A stretch of 64,000 bases of DNA from Nansenia antarctica (GCA_963989245.1 OZ022340.1:35906002-35970001); one strand, 5' to 3'. Shown: positions 45,720 to 56,190, numbered from the stretch's first letter. The notes: generated by a model from the sequence alone, not told the origin. Numbers and translations are program-made.

Positions 45720-46123
45720 CAGTGGGCTCAGAAATACATGAAGACTAATTTCCAAACAGTCTTGTTTACTGATGAGTGCCGTGCAACCCTGGATGGTCCA
45801 GATGGATGGAGTAGTGGATGGTTGGTGGATGGCCACCACGTCCCAACAAGGCTGCGACGTCAGCAAGGAGGTGGAGGAGTCATGTTTTGGGCCTGAATCA
45901 TGGGGAGAGAGCTGGTAGGCCCTTTTAAGGTCCCTGAAGGTGTGAAAATGACCTCTGCAAAGTATGTAGAGTTTCTGACTGACCACTTTCTTCCGTGGTA
46001 CAAAAAGAAGAACCGTGCCTTCCGTAGCAAAATCATCTTCATGCATGACAATGCACCAAGTTCAATGGATGCAAGAATTGTGAAGGTGATATCAAAGAAG
46101 GGGTCCTATGTTAACATGTAACT
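45720..46123 (+). pseudogene. Tc1-like transposase middle part, right half
   Basis: The + strand reads QTVLFTDECRATLDGPDGWS (first Asp), GGGVMFWA then a stop, then GPFKVPEGVKMTS ... FLTDHFLPWYKKK ... IFMHDNAPS (second Asp). It then jumps to SSMDARIVKV, skipping the Glu region. With the left arm it shows an internal inversion/deletion. Confidence 0.8.
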
Positions 46124-46480
46124 TGACCTGTTAAGATGTTTTTGTTTGAAATAGCTTTTGATTTCAGTAAATATGACCTCCTAATATGACCTCCTAACCC
46201 TAAATTCATCAAATTACCATTTTTAGTTCTTTACAACCTATAAAATGTTTTGAAACTCTGTTGTGCATAATAATTTGGAACAGTGCATTTTGAGTTTTTT
46301 ATTTTAAAAAATAATACTGTTATCATTGGGAGGTTTGTTCAATAAAATTTGAATTATACTCTAACGGTTGATGACTTGAAAATTATACTGATTGTCATTT
46401 GCATCGACTATTTAGGAAAATCTGAGAAAATATAATTTGCATAATAATTTGGAACGAGGTGTAGAGGAAACACTGGTATG

Positions 46481-47165
46481 TTTAGGCGGAAAACCAAATT
46501 GTGCCATTTGGACACATCAGTGTCACCATCAGTGTATCAGACTTTCTCATGTATCAAGACTGTAAAATTGATTATATTTCATTGACCTATCACTATAGGG
46601 ATGAATTGAATCGAAATCCGGCTCTTTTGACTCCATTTCCCAGAAGCAGGGCCTTCCTCCATGCTTGGCTGCGCGCGCGTATGGCGCACCCGCCTCTTTT
46701 TCACACCAGGTCAGATTACGCAGAGACTGTACTTCCTGAACCGTTGTTCAGAATGTCATGATTGACACCTCATTCGAAGCATTAGAGCCAATAGAGTCGA
46801 GCAGAGGCGAAAAAATTTACTTTCAAGGACCAATGATGGAAATTCGGAGGTTGAAACCAAGCATGCTCGGTTTTGCTATGTGACGTATCTGTAAACAAGA
46901 GCGTGTGACTCGCAGTCTATTTTCTCGCCGAGAAAAATCTTTTGCGACCGTGTAGCAGAGAATTTAATGAGTCGTTTGCGACATCGATGAACATTATTGA
47001 TAAAGGTAAGCTCTTTATATCTGTTATATTGTTATAAACGGGGGTCTTGATCCACCAGTGCGCCCGTTCGAGAAGAACAGGTTTTAAGACAACGATGTAG
47101 GCAAGCCGCCTGGTGGAACTAGGCTGCAGCTTCACCCTTCCTCATCACGTCCCCTCCCCTCCTGT
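46481..47165. other. Interval without a recognised gene
   Basis: It continues the sequence left of 36115. GC-rich near 46660-46700. A donor-like AAAG|GTAAGC follows a short ATG frame at 46988. Nothing assigned. Confidence 0.45.
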
Positions 47166-47200
47166 ATCAACCGTCTCCAAATGGTAGTTTGTTGCTTAAA

Positions 47201-47335
47201 GGACAGACAGACAGACAAGGCAGACAGACAGACAGAGAGACAGGCAGACAGACAGGCAGACAGAGAGACAGGCAGACAGGCAGAAAGAGAGACAGGCAGA
47301 AAGAAAGACAAGCTGACAGACAGGCAGGCAGAGAG
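47201..47335. repeat. GACAGACAGGCA microsatellite
   Basis: Degenerate (GACA)n/(GGCA)n with AAGA variants. Confidence 0.9.
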
Positions 47336-47357
47336 GTGGTAGTTTGTTCTAGGTCTT

Positions 47358-47548
47358 AAAGCCCCAACCCTAACCCCTAGCCCCAACCCTAAGCCTAGCC
47401 TCAACCCTAGCCCCAACCCTAAGCCTAGCCCCAACCCTAATCCCTAGCCCCAACCCTAAGCCTAGCCACAACCCTAACCCCAACCCTAGTCCTAGCCCCA
47501 AAACTAGTCCTAGCCCCAATCCTAGCCCTAGCCCCAATCCTAGCCCTT
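47358..47548. repeat. CCCTAA-like degenerate minisatellite
   Basis: Units such as CCCCAACCCTAAGCCTAG and CCCTAGCCCCAAC; exact CCCTAA hexamers are scattered, not tandem. Confidence 0.85.
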
Positions 47549-47563
47549 CATTTCTAGAGTGTG

Positions 47564-47566
<3 letters not shown>

Positions 47567-47602
<36 letters not shown>
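47567..47602. repeat. GT microsatellite
   Basis: (GT)n; further (GT)n at 47694-47763 followed by a run of about 25 G at 47765-47790 and a run of C at 47932-47951. Confidence 0.9.
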
Positions 47603-47603
<1 letters not shown>

Positions 47604-48011
47604 GTTGGCTCCACTGTTCTGCTTTGTGTCAGCATAGTCACACTCACTGCAGCAGAGTCAGAAAGGAGGGGTCATACTGCAGGAAGCACATGGCTGTGTG
47701 TGTGTGTGACTGTGTGTGTGACTGTGTGTGTGTGTGTGTGTGTGTGTTGTGTGTGTGACTGTGTGGGGGGGGGGGGGGGGGGGGGGGGGGTTGGTGGGAG
47801 TCTTGGGTGATAGATATGTCTGTAGTACCAAACTGTTCAGGCCCGATTAGAGTGCAATTAGACCAGAGTCTGGTAGAATCTACCCCCCCTCCCCTCCCCC
47901 CCTCTCCTCTCCCCTCCTCTGCTCTTATCAACCCCCCCCCCCCCCCCCCCCTTCATACACTCCCAGACCTCCACCTCCACCCTGCTTTGATGAACCCCCA
48001 AAGTTTACAGA

Positions 48012-48100
48012 GGTCCTCTCAGCAATCAGGAGTGTTAAGAACAACAAGCGCCCTGGTGCACTTCCTGCTGAGATCCTGAGAAAGGGAGGACACCTCCTAA
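48012..48100 (+). pseudogene. LINE reverse-transcriptase fragment
   Basis: The frame EVLSAIRSVKNNKRPGALPA + EILRKGG matches the start of the RT domain of non-LTR retrotransposons (AI..LKN.KAPG.D.IPAE-like motif). A stop follows at once and the next element starts at 48131. Confidence 0.65.
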
Positions 48101-48130
48101 CTTGACACCTATCTCATTATTTGAAGCTAA

Positions 48131-48745
48131 TGGCGCTTTTCCACTACCGTACCGTACCGTGTGAACCCGGACGCTGCAGACCGTTGATTGGTCAATGGAA
48201 ATCGTCACAACATCGTCATCCCATGTTCATAGAGTTCACCGCTAACCGCCATTTTTAAATACCACAACAGATTTCTCTCTCTGAAAATGTCATTTACTTT
48301 TTCTGTAATTTCTGTAATTACTTAAGAATTAATAATTACATTCCAATGAGAGTGTCAAGCACAGCCTTTCCGTAGAAATTCATTGCTCCCTGTCTAACGT
48401 TATATATCTAACGTTACGGGCCGGTTTCACAGACAAGGCTTAAGCCTAGTCCTGGACTAAATCACACTTTCAATGTAAAATCTCCATTGAAGATGCTTTT
48501 TAGTCCAGGATTAGGCTTAAGCCTTGTCTGTGAAACCGGCCCTACATGTTTTAAGGCTGATCTGTGCATGATAGTGCTGCATTTTGACATAATTATTATC
48601 ACTGTTCCCTCTGTTGAGCTGTATAGCGGCACTTATTAAAGTGAAGTGCTCTTATGACACTTAACTCCTCCTACTCATCCCCGCTCGCTCCAGGTCTGTT
48701 GTGTATAATGGAGAAGCGTATCCTACCCGTAATGTAAAAGCGCCA
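48131..48745. mobile_element. Inverted-repeat element with TGGCGCTTTTCCAC ends
   Basis: Starts TGGCGCTTTTCCACTACCGT and ends TGTAAAAGCGCCA. GTACCGTACCG repeats near the left end. It contains the second 125-bp MITE. No clear TSD, no ORF. The internal stretch 48388-48600 matches 31593-31680. Confidence 0.65.
48418..48542. mobile_element. 125-bp palindromic MITE, copy 2
   Basis: GGGCCGGTTTCACAGACAAG ... CTTGTCTGTGAAACCGGCCC, flanked by tac on both sides (48415-48417, 48543-48545). The same host repeat without the MITE is at about 31615-31635 (CTAACATTACATGTT), with a single tac. Confidence 0.93.
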
Positions 48746-49010
48746 AAAGTGTGAAACAGCTCATTGGAAAGGAGACCCCACTCCCAGCAACCAAACAGCT
48801 GAGAAGATCAGGGAAAGTGCTGCACCTAAACTGCCAGTACCTATGTGTGATCGCATCCAATGCAGAGGTGGGTTGTGTGAGTGTAGAGAAGTGTAGACAA
48901 CATCATTGACTTAATGGCTTTGTGAGAGGAGCTTCTTCAGAGCAAACGATTTATTTAAGTCATAACCGCTTTTTATAGCACTAGCCCCGCCGAACCGCCC
49001 CTCCCGCCCG
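48746..49010. other. Interval without a recognised gene
   Basis: No ORF or repeat recognised. Confidence 0.4.
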
Positions 49011-49014
49011 CAAC

Positions 49015-49470
49015 CACTTGGGGTAGTTCTCTGTTAGACTTGGGGTAGTTCTCTCTGTTAGACTTGGGGTAGTTCTCTGGTAGACTTGGGGTAGTTCTCT
49101 CTGTTAGACTTGGGGTAGTTCTCTGTTAGACTTGGGGTAGTTCTCTCTGTTAGACTTGGGGTAGTTCTCTCTGTTAGACTTGGGGTAGTTCTCTGTTAGA
49201 CTTGGGGTAGTTCTCTGTTAGACTTGGGGTAGCTCTCTGTTAGACTTGGGGTAGCTCTCTGTTAGACTTGGGGTAGTTCTCTCTGTTAGACTTGGGGTAG
49301 TTCTCTCTGTTAGACTTGGGGTAGTTCTCTCTGTTAGACTTGGGGTAGCTCTCTGTTAGACTTGGGGTAGTTCTCTCTGTTAGACTTGGGGTAGCTCTCT
49401 GTTTGACTTGGGGTAGTTCTCTGTTAGACTTGGGGTAGTTCTCTGTTAGACTTGGGGTAGTTCTCTCTTT
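49015..49470. repeat. 23/25-bp minisatellite
   Basis: Units ACTTGGGGTAGTTCTCTGTT + AG and the same with an extra CT (TTCTCTCTGTT) are intermixed, about nineteen copies. Confidence 0.95.
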
Positions 49471-49585
49471 CCACCATAGTTGTGTTTGCATCCCTGCTGA
49501 AGGCAGTCAGTCTTCTTTTCCACAAGTCCATCAAGGCGGGTGGTGGTGTTCAAGTCCAGTTCCATCTTGATGGGCGGTGGGGGGA

Positions 49586-50907
49586 GGAGAGGAGAGGGGG
49601 ATGAGAGAGGGGAGTGTGGGTAGGAGAGGGGGATGAGAGAGAGGAGTGTGGGTAGGAGAGGGGGATGAGAGAGAGGAGGCGTCAGTAGGAGAGGGGGATG
49701 AGAGAGAGGAGTGTGGATAGGAGAGGGGGATGAGAAAGAGGAGTGTGGGTAGGAGAGGGGGATGAGAGAGAGGAGTGTGGGTAGGAGAGGGGGATGAGAG
49801 AGAGGAGTGTGGGTAGGAGAGGGGGATGAGAGAGAGGAGTGTGGGTAGGAGAGGGGGATGAGAAAGAGGAGTGTGGGTAGGAGAGGGGGATGAGAGAGAG
49901 GAGTGTGGGTAGGAGAGGGGGATGAGAGAGAGGAGTGTGGGTAGGAGAGCGGGATGAGAGAGAGGAGTGTGGGTAGGAGAGGGGGATGAGAGAGAGGAGT
50001 GTGGGTAGGAGAGGGGGATGAGAGAGAGGAGTGTGGGTAGGAGAGGGGGATGAGAGAGAGGAGTGTGGGTAGGAGAGGGGGATGAGAGAGAGGAGTGTGG
50101 GTAGGAGAGGGGGATGAGAGAGAGGAGTGTGGGTAGGAGAGGGGGATGAGAGAGAGGAGTGTGGGTAGGAGAGGGGGATGAGAAAGAGGAGTGTGGATAG
50201 GAGAGGGGGATGAGAGAGAGGAGTGTGGATAGGAGAGGGGGATGAGAGAGAGGAGTGTGGGTAGGAGAGGGGGATGAGAAAGAGGAGTGTGGATAGGAGA
50301 GGGGGATGAGAGAGAGGAGTGTGGATAGGAGAGGGGGATGAGAGAGAGGAGTGTGGGTAGGAGAGGGGGATGAGAGAGAGGAGTGTGGATAGGAGAGGGG
50401 GATGAGAGAGAGGAGTGTGGGTAGGAGAGGGGGATGAGAGAGAGGAGTGTGGGTAGGAGAGGGGGATGAGAGAGAGGAGTGTGGGTAGGAGAGGGGGATG
50501 AGAGAGAGGAGTGTGGGTAGGAGAGGGGGATGAGAGAGAGGAGTGTGGGTAGGAGAGGGGATGAGAGAGAGGAGTGTGGGTAGGAGAGGGGGATGAGAGA
50601 GAGGAGTGTGGGTAGGAGAGGGGGATGAGAGAGAGGAGTGTGGGTAGGAGAGGGGGATGAGAGAGAGGAGTGTGGGTAGGAGAGGGGGATGAGAGAGAGG
50701 AGTGTGGGTAGGAGAGGGGGATGAGAGAGAGGAGTGTGGGTAGGAGAGGGGGATGAGAGAGAGGAGTTGTGGGTAGGAGAGGGGGATGAGAGAGAGGAGT
50801 GTGGGTAGGAGAGGGGGATGAGAGAGAGGAGTGTGGGTAGGAGAGGGGGATGAGAGAGAGGAGGCGTCAGTAGGAGAGGGGGATGAGAGAGAGGAGTGTG
50901 GGTAGGA
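49586..50907. repeat. 32-bp minisatellite, about 40 copies
   Basis: Unit AGGAGTGTGGGTAGGAGAGG + GGGATGAGAGAG, highly homogeneous. Variants include GTGGAT for GTGGGT, GAGAAA for GAGAGA, and GGCGTCAGT at both the second unit and near the end (49678, 50862). Confidence 0.97.
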
Positions 50908-51013
50908 GGCCTCTGCTCCTGTGTGAGGGTATTCTGGGTATTCTTATGCTAATCTCGGGGATGAGGCGCAAAGCAGCCAAGCAAACAAAGGCAGTGGAGC
51001 CAGAGAGTCTGCA

Positions 51014-51015
<2 letters not shown>

Positions 51016-51043
<28 letters not shown>
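51016..51043. repeat. CA microsatellite
   Basis: (CA)n of about 14 repeats. Confidence 0.9.
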
Positions 51044-51044
<1 letters not shown>

Positions 51045-51173
51045 GTCTAGTAGGCCTTGAAAGGCATGTGGGGCTGGGCGCCGCCACGGAGAGGCTGCCT
51101 GCAAGGAGGGGCCCCAGGAGGGGCTGGGATCAAGCCAAGGCAGGGAGGGAGGGAGGGAGAGGGAGAGAGACAC

Positions 51174-51325
<152 letters not shown>

Positions 51326-51414
51326 ATATATGCCACACTGTTCACTTGAGAGGCAGCAGCAGGGTTGCAGAGTGCTAGCTCTCTCTCTGTGTGAGTGTGT
51401 GTGGGAATGACACT

Positions 51415-51790
51415 TAAGCCCCTCTCACACAGCTGTATATTACATGGAATCCCAACCCGGGTCCGCCAGTGATCACGCACCAGCTAAACGCCCTACCATT
51501 TGTTGCCATGTTGCGCTTTTCACATGTCCCAGGTTTGCACGAGCTACTTGAATCACGCATCCAACTGGATGCAGAACTGGAACGAGACAGGCGCGTGAGA
51601 CTGCCATATACCCTATATATATCTGCCATATACCATACCTCCGTTTTATATGTATTTATCATCATATTGTTCACATTAATTTAACCGTCAACCCGTATTA
51701 TGCTTACCATCACCAAATTCGCTCGCCAACTAAAGCACTTGATTAGCGTTGATATAAACATACTATTCTAGTCCAGAGCTCAGCATGGGA
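51415..51790. repeat. Dispersed repeat related to 43097-43310
   Basis: GGAACGAGACAGGCGCGTGA and TATTATGCTTACCATCACCA ... CTTGATTAGCGTTGATATAA recur near 43100-43240. A 71-codon + strand frame (51469-51684) contains LHELLESRIQLDAELERDRR, which could be the N-terminal part of a Harbinger-type nuclease ORF, but no catalytic part follows. Confidence 0.5.
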
Positions 51791-51884
51791 GAACCTGCTA
51801 CAGCGCAGCACACACTGTGCTGTCGGCCTGAGTAGCACAGTTGAAGCAAGGGAGTGACTGGAAATGCCACTGATGCATGTAAAC

Positions 51885-51935
51885 ATATCACACATGTAAA
51901 CATATCACACATGTAAACATGTCACACATGTGCAT
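51885..51935. repeat. 18-bp tandem repeat, 3 copies
   Basis: Unit CATGTAAACATATCACACAT overlapping by period 18. Confidence 0.8.
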
Positions 51936-52083
51936 TTGATAAGTAATCTAGCTAAGTAAGAAAGATAGTTAACTATGATTGGAAATGAAGTAGATAACTT
52001 CTCTGGCTGATGTGTGACGTGGGTTAACTAGCCAACTCCCTAACATCAGCGCAGCCAACCAAAAGTACAAAGTGAGAAACTCC

Positions 52084-52166
52084 TGGCTGTGATTGGTTAA
52101 CTTGTTCCGCGATGTGATTGGTTAACTTGTTCCTGGCTGTGATTGGTTAACTTGTTCCTGGTTCGT
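52084..52166. repeat. 29-bp tandem repeat, about 3 copies
   Basis: Unit TGGCTGTGATTGGTTAACTT + GTTCC..., one copy with CGCGA. Confidence 0.8.
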
Positions 52167-52270
52167 CTGGTCTCTTCAGAAGGAAGTGGAGGGGCATTAG
52201 GGCAGATTATTGATGACTGCGACCCCCAACTCAGGGGAGGGGCTCCAGCATCGTTTTACACGCACGCATG

Positions 52271-52340
<70 letters not shown>
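52271..52340. repeat. (CA)n-(TG)n hairpin microsatellite
   Basis: (CA) repeats 52271-52298, then ATTG, then (TG) repeats to 52340. Because (TG)n is the inverse of (CA)n, the two halves form a near-perfect palindrome. Confidence 0.9.
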
Positions 52341-52341
<1 letters not shown>

Positions 52342-52842
52342 TATGTTAGCTACCGAGCAAACGTTTTAGAACACTTAGCTCTTTATTGAAATGTATGCAG
52401 TTTAATGTGTCAATGTACTATTAAAGCATAGAACATATAAACAATCGGAGATTAAAACACATAATTAAATCATGGAACTGTTCTGTTGAACACAATTTAA
52501 TTTAGATTTTTTTTATCAAAGTATACCACCATTTGTAATAGCTGAACACACTTGTGGCATTTTTACTCTACAAAAATCAACTATTGTGCAGAAGTTGTGC
52601 AGAAGTTCCCTCAAATGAGTCTTTGCTTTCACCCTTCTGTCATCTCCGGTTCATCCCAGACCAGCTGGAAATGGTGTCAGTCTGTCAGTCTGGGACTGTG
52701 TGTCCTTGTGTCAGTCTGTCAGTCTGGGACTGTGTGTCCTTGTGTCAAAAAAACGAAATCAGATTTTTTGCTCTGAAAAACTTTGAACGCTGATTTGAAG
52801 CCTTTCCCGTTTGCGACTCCATAGCAAAGCGATGATATGACG
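52341..52842. other. Interval without a recognised gene
   Basis: A 39-bp direct repeat (TGTCAGTCTGTCAGTCTGGG + ACTGTGTGTCCTTG) at 52673 and 52706. The part 52745-52840 resembles 18465-18560 (AAATCAGA...TTTGA...GATTTGA). Class unknown. Confidence 0.5.
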
Positions 52843-55240
52843 TCACATATGGTCGGGGGTCTGCTCAGGGTCACCGCACTCGCATGCCGCACTGTCCGCC
52901 ATGCCCCACGCCTTCATTGATGTTTTAAAGCGACCGACACCAGTTCGTAAACGGTTCAGTGTGGTCCATTGCCGGCGTGGTAGGTCGTCTCCTCCAATGG
53001 CGCCATCTCCTGGGTCCCAGATGTAGCGTGGGAGAGCCCGGCTGACTCCCACTCCTGCTTCCAAGCTGCTGCCAACCATGCATCTCTGGGGATGTGGAGT
53101 TGAGCATCGCTTGTGCTGCCTTGTTGTAAGGGTGGCGGGTCTTGAGTCTGCTTGGAGGTGCTGGTGTTATTGTGGTGTTGTGCAGGATGTGCCAGTCATA
53201 CTTTTGTGCCTTCCTGGCCAGGGCGAGGGTGGCAGCCTCCCGTGGGAGGCCGGCCGGTGCTATTCCCGCGAGGACTGGCAAGAGGGACACAGGGGTAGGC
53301 TTCAAGCATCCAGTTATTATTCTGAGGGAGGTATTGATAGCCACGTCGACCTTTCTCGCATGAGGGCTTCTGCTCCAGGCTGGGGCGCAGTATTCCGCTG
53401 CAGAGAAGACCAGGGCTTGGGTGGATATTCTTAGCGTCTTAGCGGAGGCTCCCCAGGTTGTACCAGCTAGGCGGCGGATCAGCACGGCTCTGGATGTCAC
53501 CTTGGCCTTGACTTCTTCCAGGTGTTGCTTGAAGGATTATGTCCGATCCATACGCACTCCAAGGTACTTTGGGGCTTGCTGGACCTCCAGACATTTGTTG
53601 TCAACGCGCACCTCAAGTTCCCTCCTGGCTTCTCTGGTGCTAAGGTGGTATGCCGCTGCGACTGTCTTTCCGACACTGAGTTGTAGACGCCACCTTCGAA
53701 GGTATGCTACCAGTGTGCCCATGTCTTCGTTTAAGACCCTCTTCCATCGCCTTCCACGTTGGTCGGCTCAGCATGATGGCAAGATCGTCTGCGTAGCCAT
53801 ACTTTCTGGATGCTGTATCAGGTAGGTCGTGGATGTAAACGTTGAACAGCATCGGCGAGAGAACAGACCCCTGCGGCACCCCGTTCCTCAGTCTTCTGAG
53901 CCTACTGCACTGGCCACTGCTGGTCTGGAGGATGAAGCTGCGGTTGGAAAGTGTCTCCATGATAAACTTCACCATGTGGCGGTCCGGTATTGTCCTCAGC
54001 AGCTTCAGGTGGAGTCCCCGGTGCCACACGGTGTCATATGCAGCAGTCAGATCCAGGTACACTACCCCAGCTTTCTCATTGTCCTGGAAGCTGTCCTCGA
54101 TGTCCTGACAGAGTAGTGTTACCTGGTCTGCTGTTGATCTTCCACGGCGGAAACCAGCTTGTTCCCGTGGGAGCTGTGAGTCCACCACTGGCTCGATGCG
54201 GCTATGGATCATCCTCTCCAAGATCTTAAATGGGACACAGAGCAACGAGATTGGTCTGTACGACTTGGGGTCTTCTGCAGGTTTATTTGGCTTTGGCAGA
54301 GCTATGACAGAGGCACGGCGCCAAGTCTTTGGGAGCTTTAATCTCCGGTAGCATGATGTATAGAAAGCACAGAGCCAGCCAGATGTTGTTGTGCTCTGGT
54401 GGATGACGAACTCCGGGTGGAGTTCCTCTGCTGTGAATTCTCCCGAGAGGTTGGAATCGACACTGGCTGCTCCCGAGATGCAAGAGACCTCACGCGATTT
54501 CAGTCGGGCAAAGTCTTGTCAGCATCCGGGAAGCGGCCGTTCTTCAGGAGCTGGGATGCGATGGCATTTGCTGTGACTGGGCAGCTGTGGGGTGTTGTAT
54601 TTCTGCCTGTGAGCTGGTTGATGGTCTGCCACGCCTTGCGACTAGAATGGGTGAAGTCGATTGATTCGACAACTTCTGTCCATCTGGCCCTGCGGGTGAT
54701 ATCCAGCTTCTGGAGCAGTGCTGCTGCAGTCACGTCCACCTCTTCTCTGGCACTAGCCCTCTGGTGGTCGCACAGAAGGCGGCTGCATTCCTCGTCCCAA
54801 CCAGGGATGTAATTCCTGTTATAGCCACGTGGGATGGTCTTCTTTGCCGCACCCAGGAGGACCTGGCAGTAGGCTGCATAGGCCGCATCCAGATCGGCTG
54901 TGTCTGGGTCTGGCAGGCCAGCTGACGTTCTTTCAGTCTCCTCAGCATACAACTCCCAGTTGGCTTTTCGGAAGTTCCATCGCTTGACGGGTTTCCCTGG
55001 TAACGGTTCCACCAGTGATGGGACTTTAATGATGGATGGTCGGTGATGTGAGCGGGGAAACCTGTCCAGGACGCGTCTCTCCGGTTTCGGGTCATTACTG
55101 TGGCAGATGGCAAAGGCCAGGTCCGGGTTGTTGGAGGTGTTCCAGCGTGCAGAGAAGAAGGTTGGAGGCTCCTTGGGGTCGTACAGCAGCAGAGCATCAG
55201 TGTTGGAGGCCCATTCACTCAGCGCCACTCCATTAGGTGT
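52843..55240 (-). pseudogene. Non-LTR retrotransposon (Jockey-like LINE) ORF2, broken
   Basis: On the - strand the order is: end of an APE endonuclease (SHHRPSII, about 55050), a linker, then reverse transcriptase with YRPISLL (about 54260), QAGFRRGRSTADQV, VVYLDLTAAYDTVWH (motif A), NGVPQGSVLSPMLFNVYIHD (motif B), KYGYADDLAIML (motif C, catalytic Asp pair about 53800), PKYLGVRMD (thumb, about 53560). A long post-RT region follows, with CECGDPEQTPDHM near 52860. At least three frame changes. The 5' end (start of endonuclease) and the 3' tail are missing. Such proteins copy their own RNA into a nicked target. Confidence 0.85.
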
Positions 55241-55504
55241 TGTGTGGTTGTAATCCCAGTCTGTCTCAATTTGAAGACTACTGTGTGGTTCTTGTCTTCT
55301 AAAGTAGTTCTGACAGCCTGTCTCACCCTCAGTTACTCCAGGGAGACTGTCTAACCCCCAGTTGCTCCAATCCTGTCTCTCTCATCATCCTGTCTGTCTC
55401 TCTCATCATCCTGTCTGTCTCATCATCCTGTCTTTCTCATCATGCTGTCTCTCTCATCATCCTGTCTGTCTCTCTCTCATACGGTCTGTCTCTCTCTTCT
55501 CCAG
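55241..55504. other. Intron-like interval with repeats
   Basis: It contains one inverse unit of the 29-bp minisatellite of 11373-11865 (55328-55360: CAGTTACTCCAGGGAGACTG + TCTAACCC), then CATCATCCTGTCTGTCTCTC repeats (55383-55500) that form a pyrimidine tract before the acceptor at 55504. Confidence 0.7.
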
Positions 55505-55915
55505 GGTCGTGGACCGAGGTATGCTGTGAGAAGGAGAGTCTGCGATACGTTTCGACCCATCCTCCCCCAGTCCTCCTCCTCCCCCCTCCCTCCCCCCCCT
55601 AGTCCTCCTCCCCCCTCCCTCCCTCCCCCAGTCCTCCTCCCCCCTCCCTCCCTCCCCCAGTCCTCCTCCCTCCCCCCCCCCAGTCCTCCACCTCACCCCT
55701 CCTCCCCCCTCCCTCCCTCCCCCAGTCCTCCTCCTCACCCCTCCCTCCCCCCCCAGTCCTCCACCTCCCCGGGCCTGCTGAGACAGGAACAGACCCCCCG
55801 CGGCCCCCCCATCTCAGCGGTCCAGGTCCTCTCAGGATGGCGGGCCTCCTGTCCTTCTACCTGGTTACCATGACTACAATGGCGGCCTGCCTCACCCTCG
55901 CCAACGCAGCAGAAG
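55505..55915 (+). CDS. Exon with start codon and signal peptide, possibly BMP receptor type I
   Basis: A pyrimidine tract and CTTCTCCAG lead into 55505; AGAAG|GTGAG ends the exon at 55915. ATG at 55837 opens MAGLLSFYLVTMTTMAACLT + LANAAE, a hydrophobic core with small residues near the end: a secretion signal. The first 332 bp would be 5' untranslated and include a C-rich tract (55555-55765). The donor is phase 1. The transmembrane exon of a BMP receptor-like gene lies 6.7 kb downstream on the same strand, so I infer this is its first coding exon, but the connecting ectodomain exon is not visible. It could belong to another secreted or membrane protein. Confidence 0.5.
55555..55765. repeat. 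C-rich low-complexity tract in the 5' untranslated part
   Basis: CCCCCAGTCCTCCTCC-type units, about ten, variable. Confidence 0.85.
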
Positions 55916-55927
55916 GTGAGACCTCTG

Positions 55928-56065
55928 GGAGAGGGGGGGGGGGTGGAGGGAGAGAGAGAGAGGGGGGGTGGAGGGAGAGAGGACGGTGGAGGGAGAGAAA
56001 GAGAGGCAGGGTGGAGGGAGAGAAAGAGAGGGGGGGGGTGGAGGGAGAGAAAGGGGGAGGGGGGT
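55928..56065. repeat. GGAGGGAGAGAAAGAG purine repeat
   Basis: About six GTGGAGGGAGAGA units directly after the donor. Confidence 0.85.
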
Positions 56066-56079
56066 GGAGGTCGGCAGAT

Positions 56080-56190
56080 CGGCAGTTGGAGCCTTGCATG
56101 GTAGCTTGCATGGTAGCTTGTCGCCATTGGTGTGTGAATGGGTGAATGAGAGGCCGTTGTAAAGAGCTTTGGACTAAGACGCTATATAAG
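56080..56190 (-). repeat. L2/SINE-like fragment (inverse)
   Basis: GCATGGTAGCTTG ... CGCCATTGGTGTGTGAATGG ... GAGCTTTGGACTAAGACGCT is the inverse of the repeat at 18984-19201. It ends in CTATATAAGTCAGTC, which continues as the minisatellite. Confidence 0.75.

Larger units (their letters stand above)
45092..46461. mobile_element. Foldback Tc1-like element made of two 3' ends
   Basis: The outer arms, 45092-45485 and 46066-46461, are near-identical inverted repeats of about 395 bp. Each carries the same transposase 3' end (SSMDARIVKVISKKGSYVNM, stop) reading outward. TA flanks both sides; the unoccupied family site GCATATAGAGG is at 27633. Between the arms lie one - strand and one + strand stretch of transposase. 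Confidence 0.85.
36120..46475 (-). mobile_element. Large (10.4 kb) CAGTGTTTCC-type hAT with multi-exon transposase
   Basis: The left end CAGTGTTTCGTCCAGGAATT and the right end (inverse) CAGTGTTTCCTCTA frame the unit. A perfect 5-bp TSD, gtatg, is at 36115-36119 and 46476-46480. A 5-bp duplication fits the hAT5 group. The - strand carries a transposase gene of about 12 exons (43377 to 38847). Nested inside: a Harbinger-like element, a hAT with a MITE inside, another hAT, a small inverted-repeat element, a CT repeat and a foldback Tc1. Confidence 0.85.

Noticed and set aside
47358..47548. A true telomere or chromosome end
   Set aside because: Hexamers are not in tandem and ordinary sequence continues on both sides.
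49015..50907. CRISPR-like regular repeats
   Set aside because: Units are head-to-tail with no unique spacers and the context is vertebrate; these are minisatellites.
51469..51684. A complete Harbinger nuclease gene
   Set aside because: Only a possible N-terminal stretch; no catalytic Asp/Glu motifs downstream.
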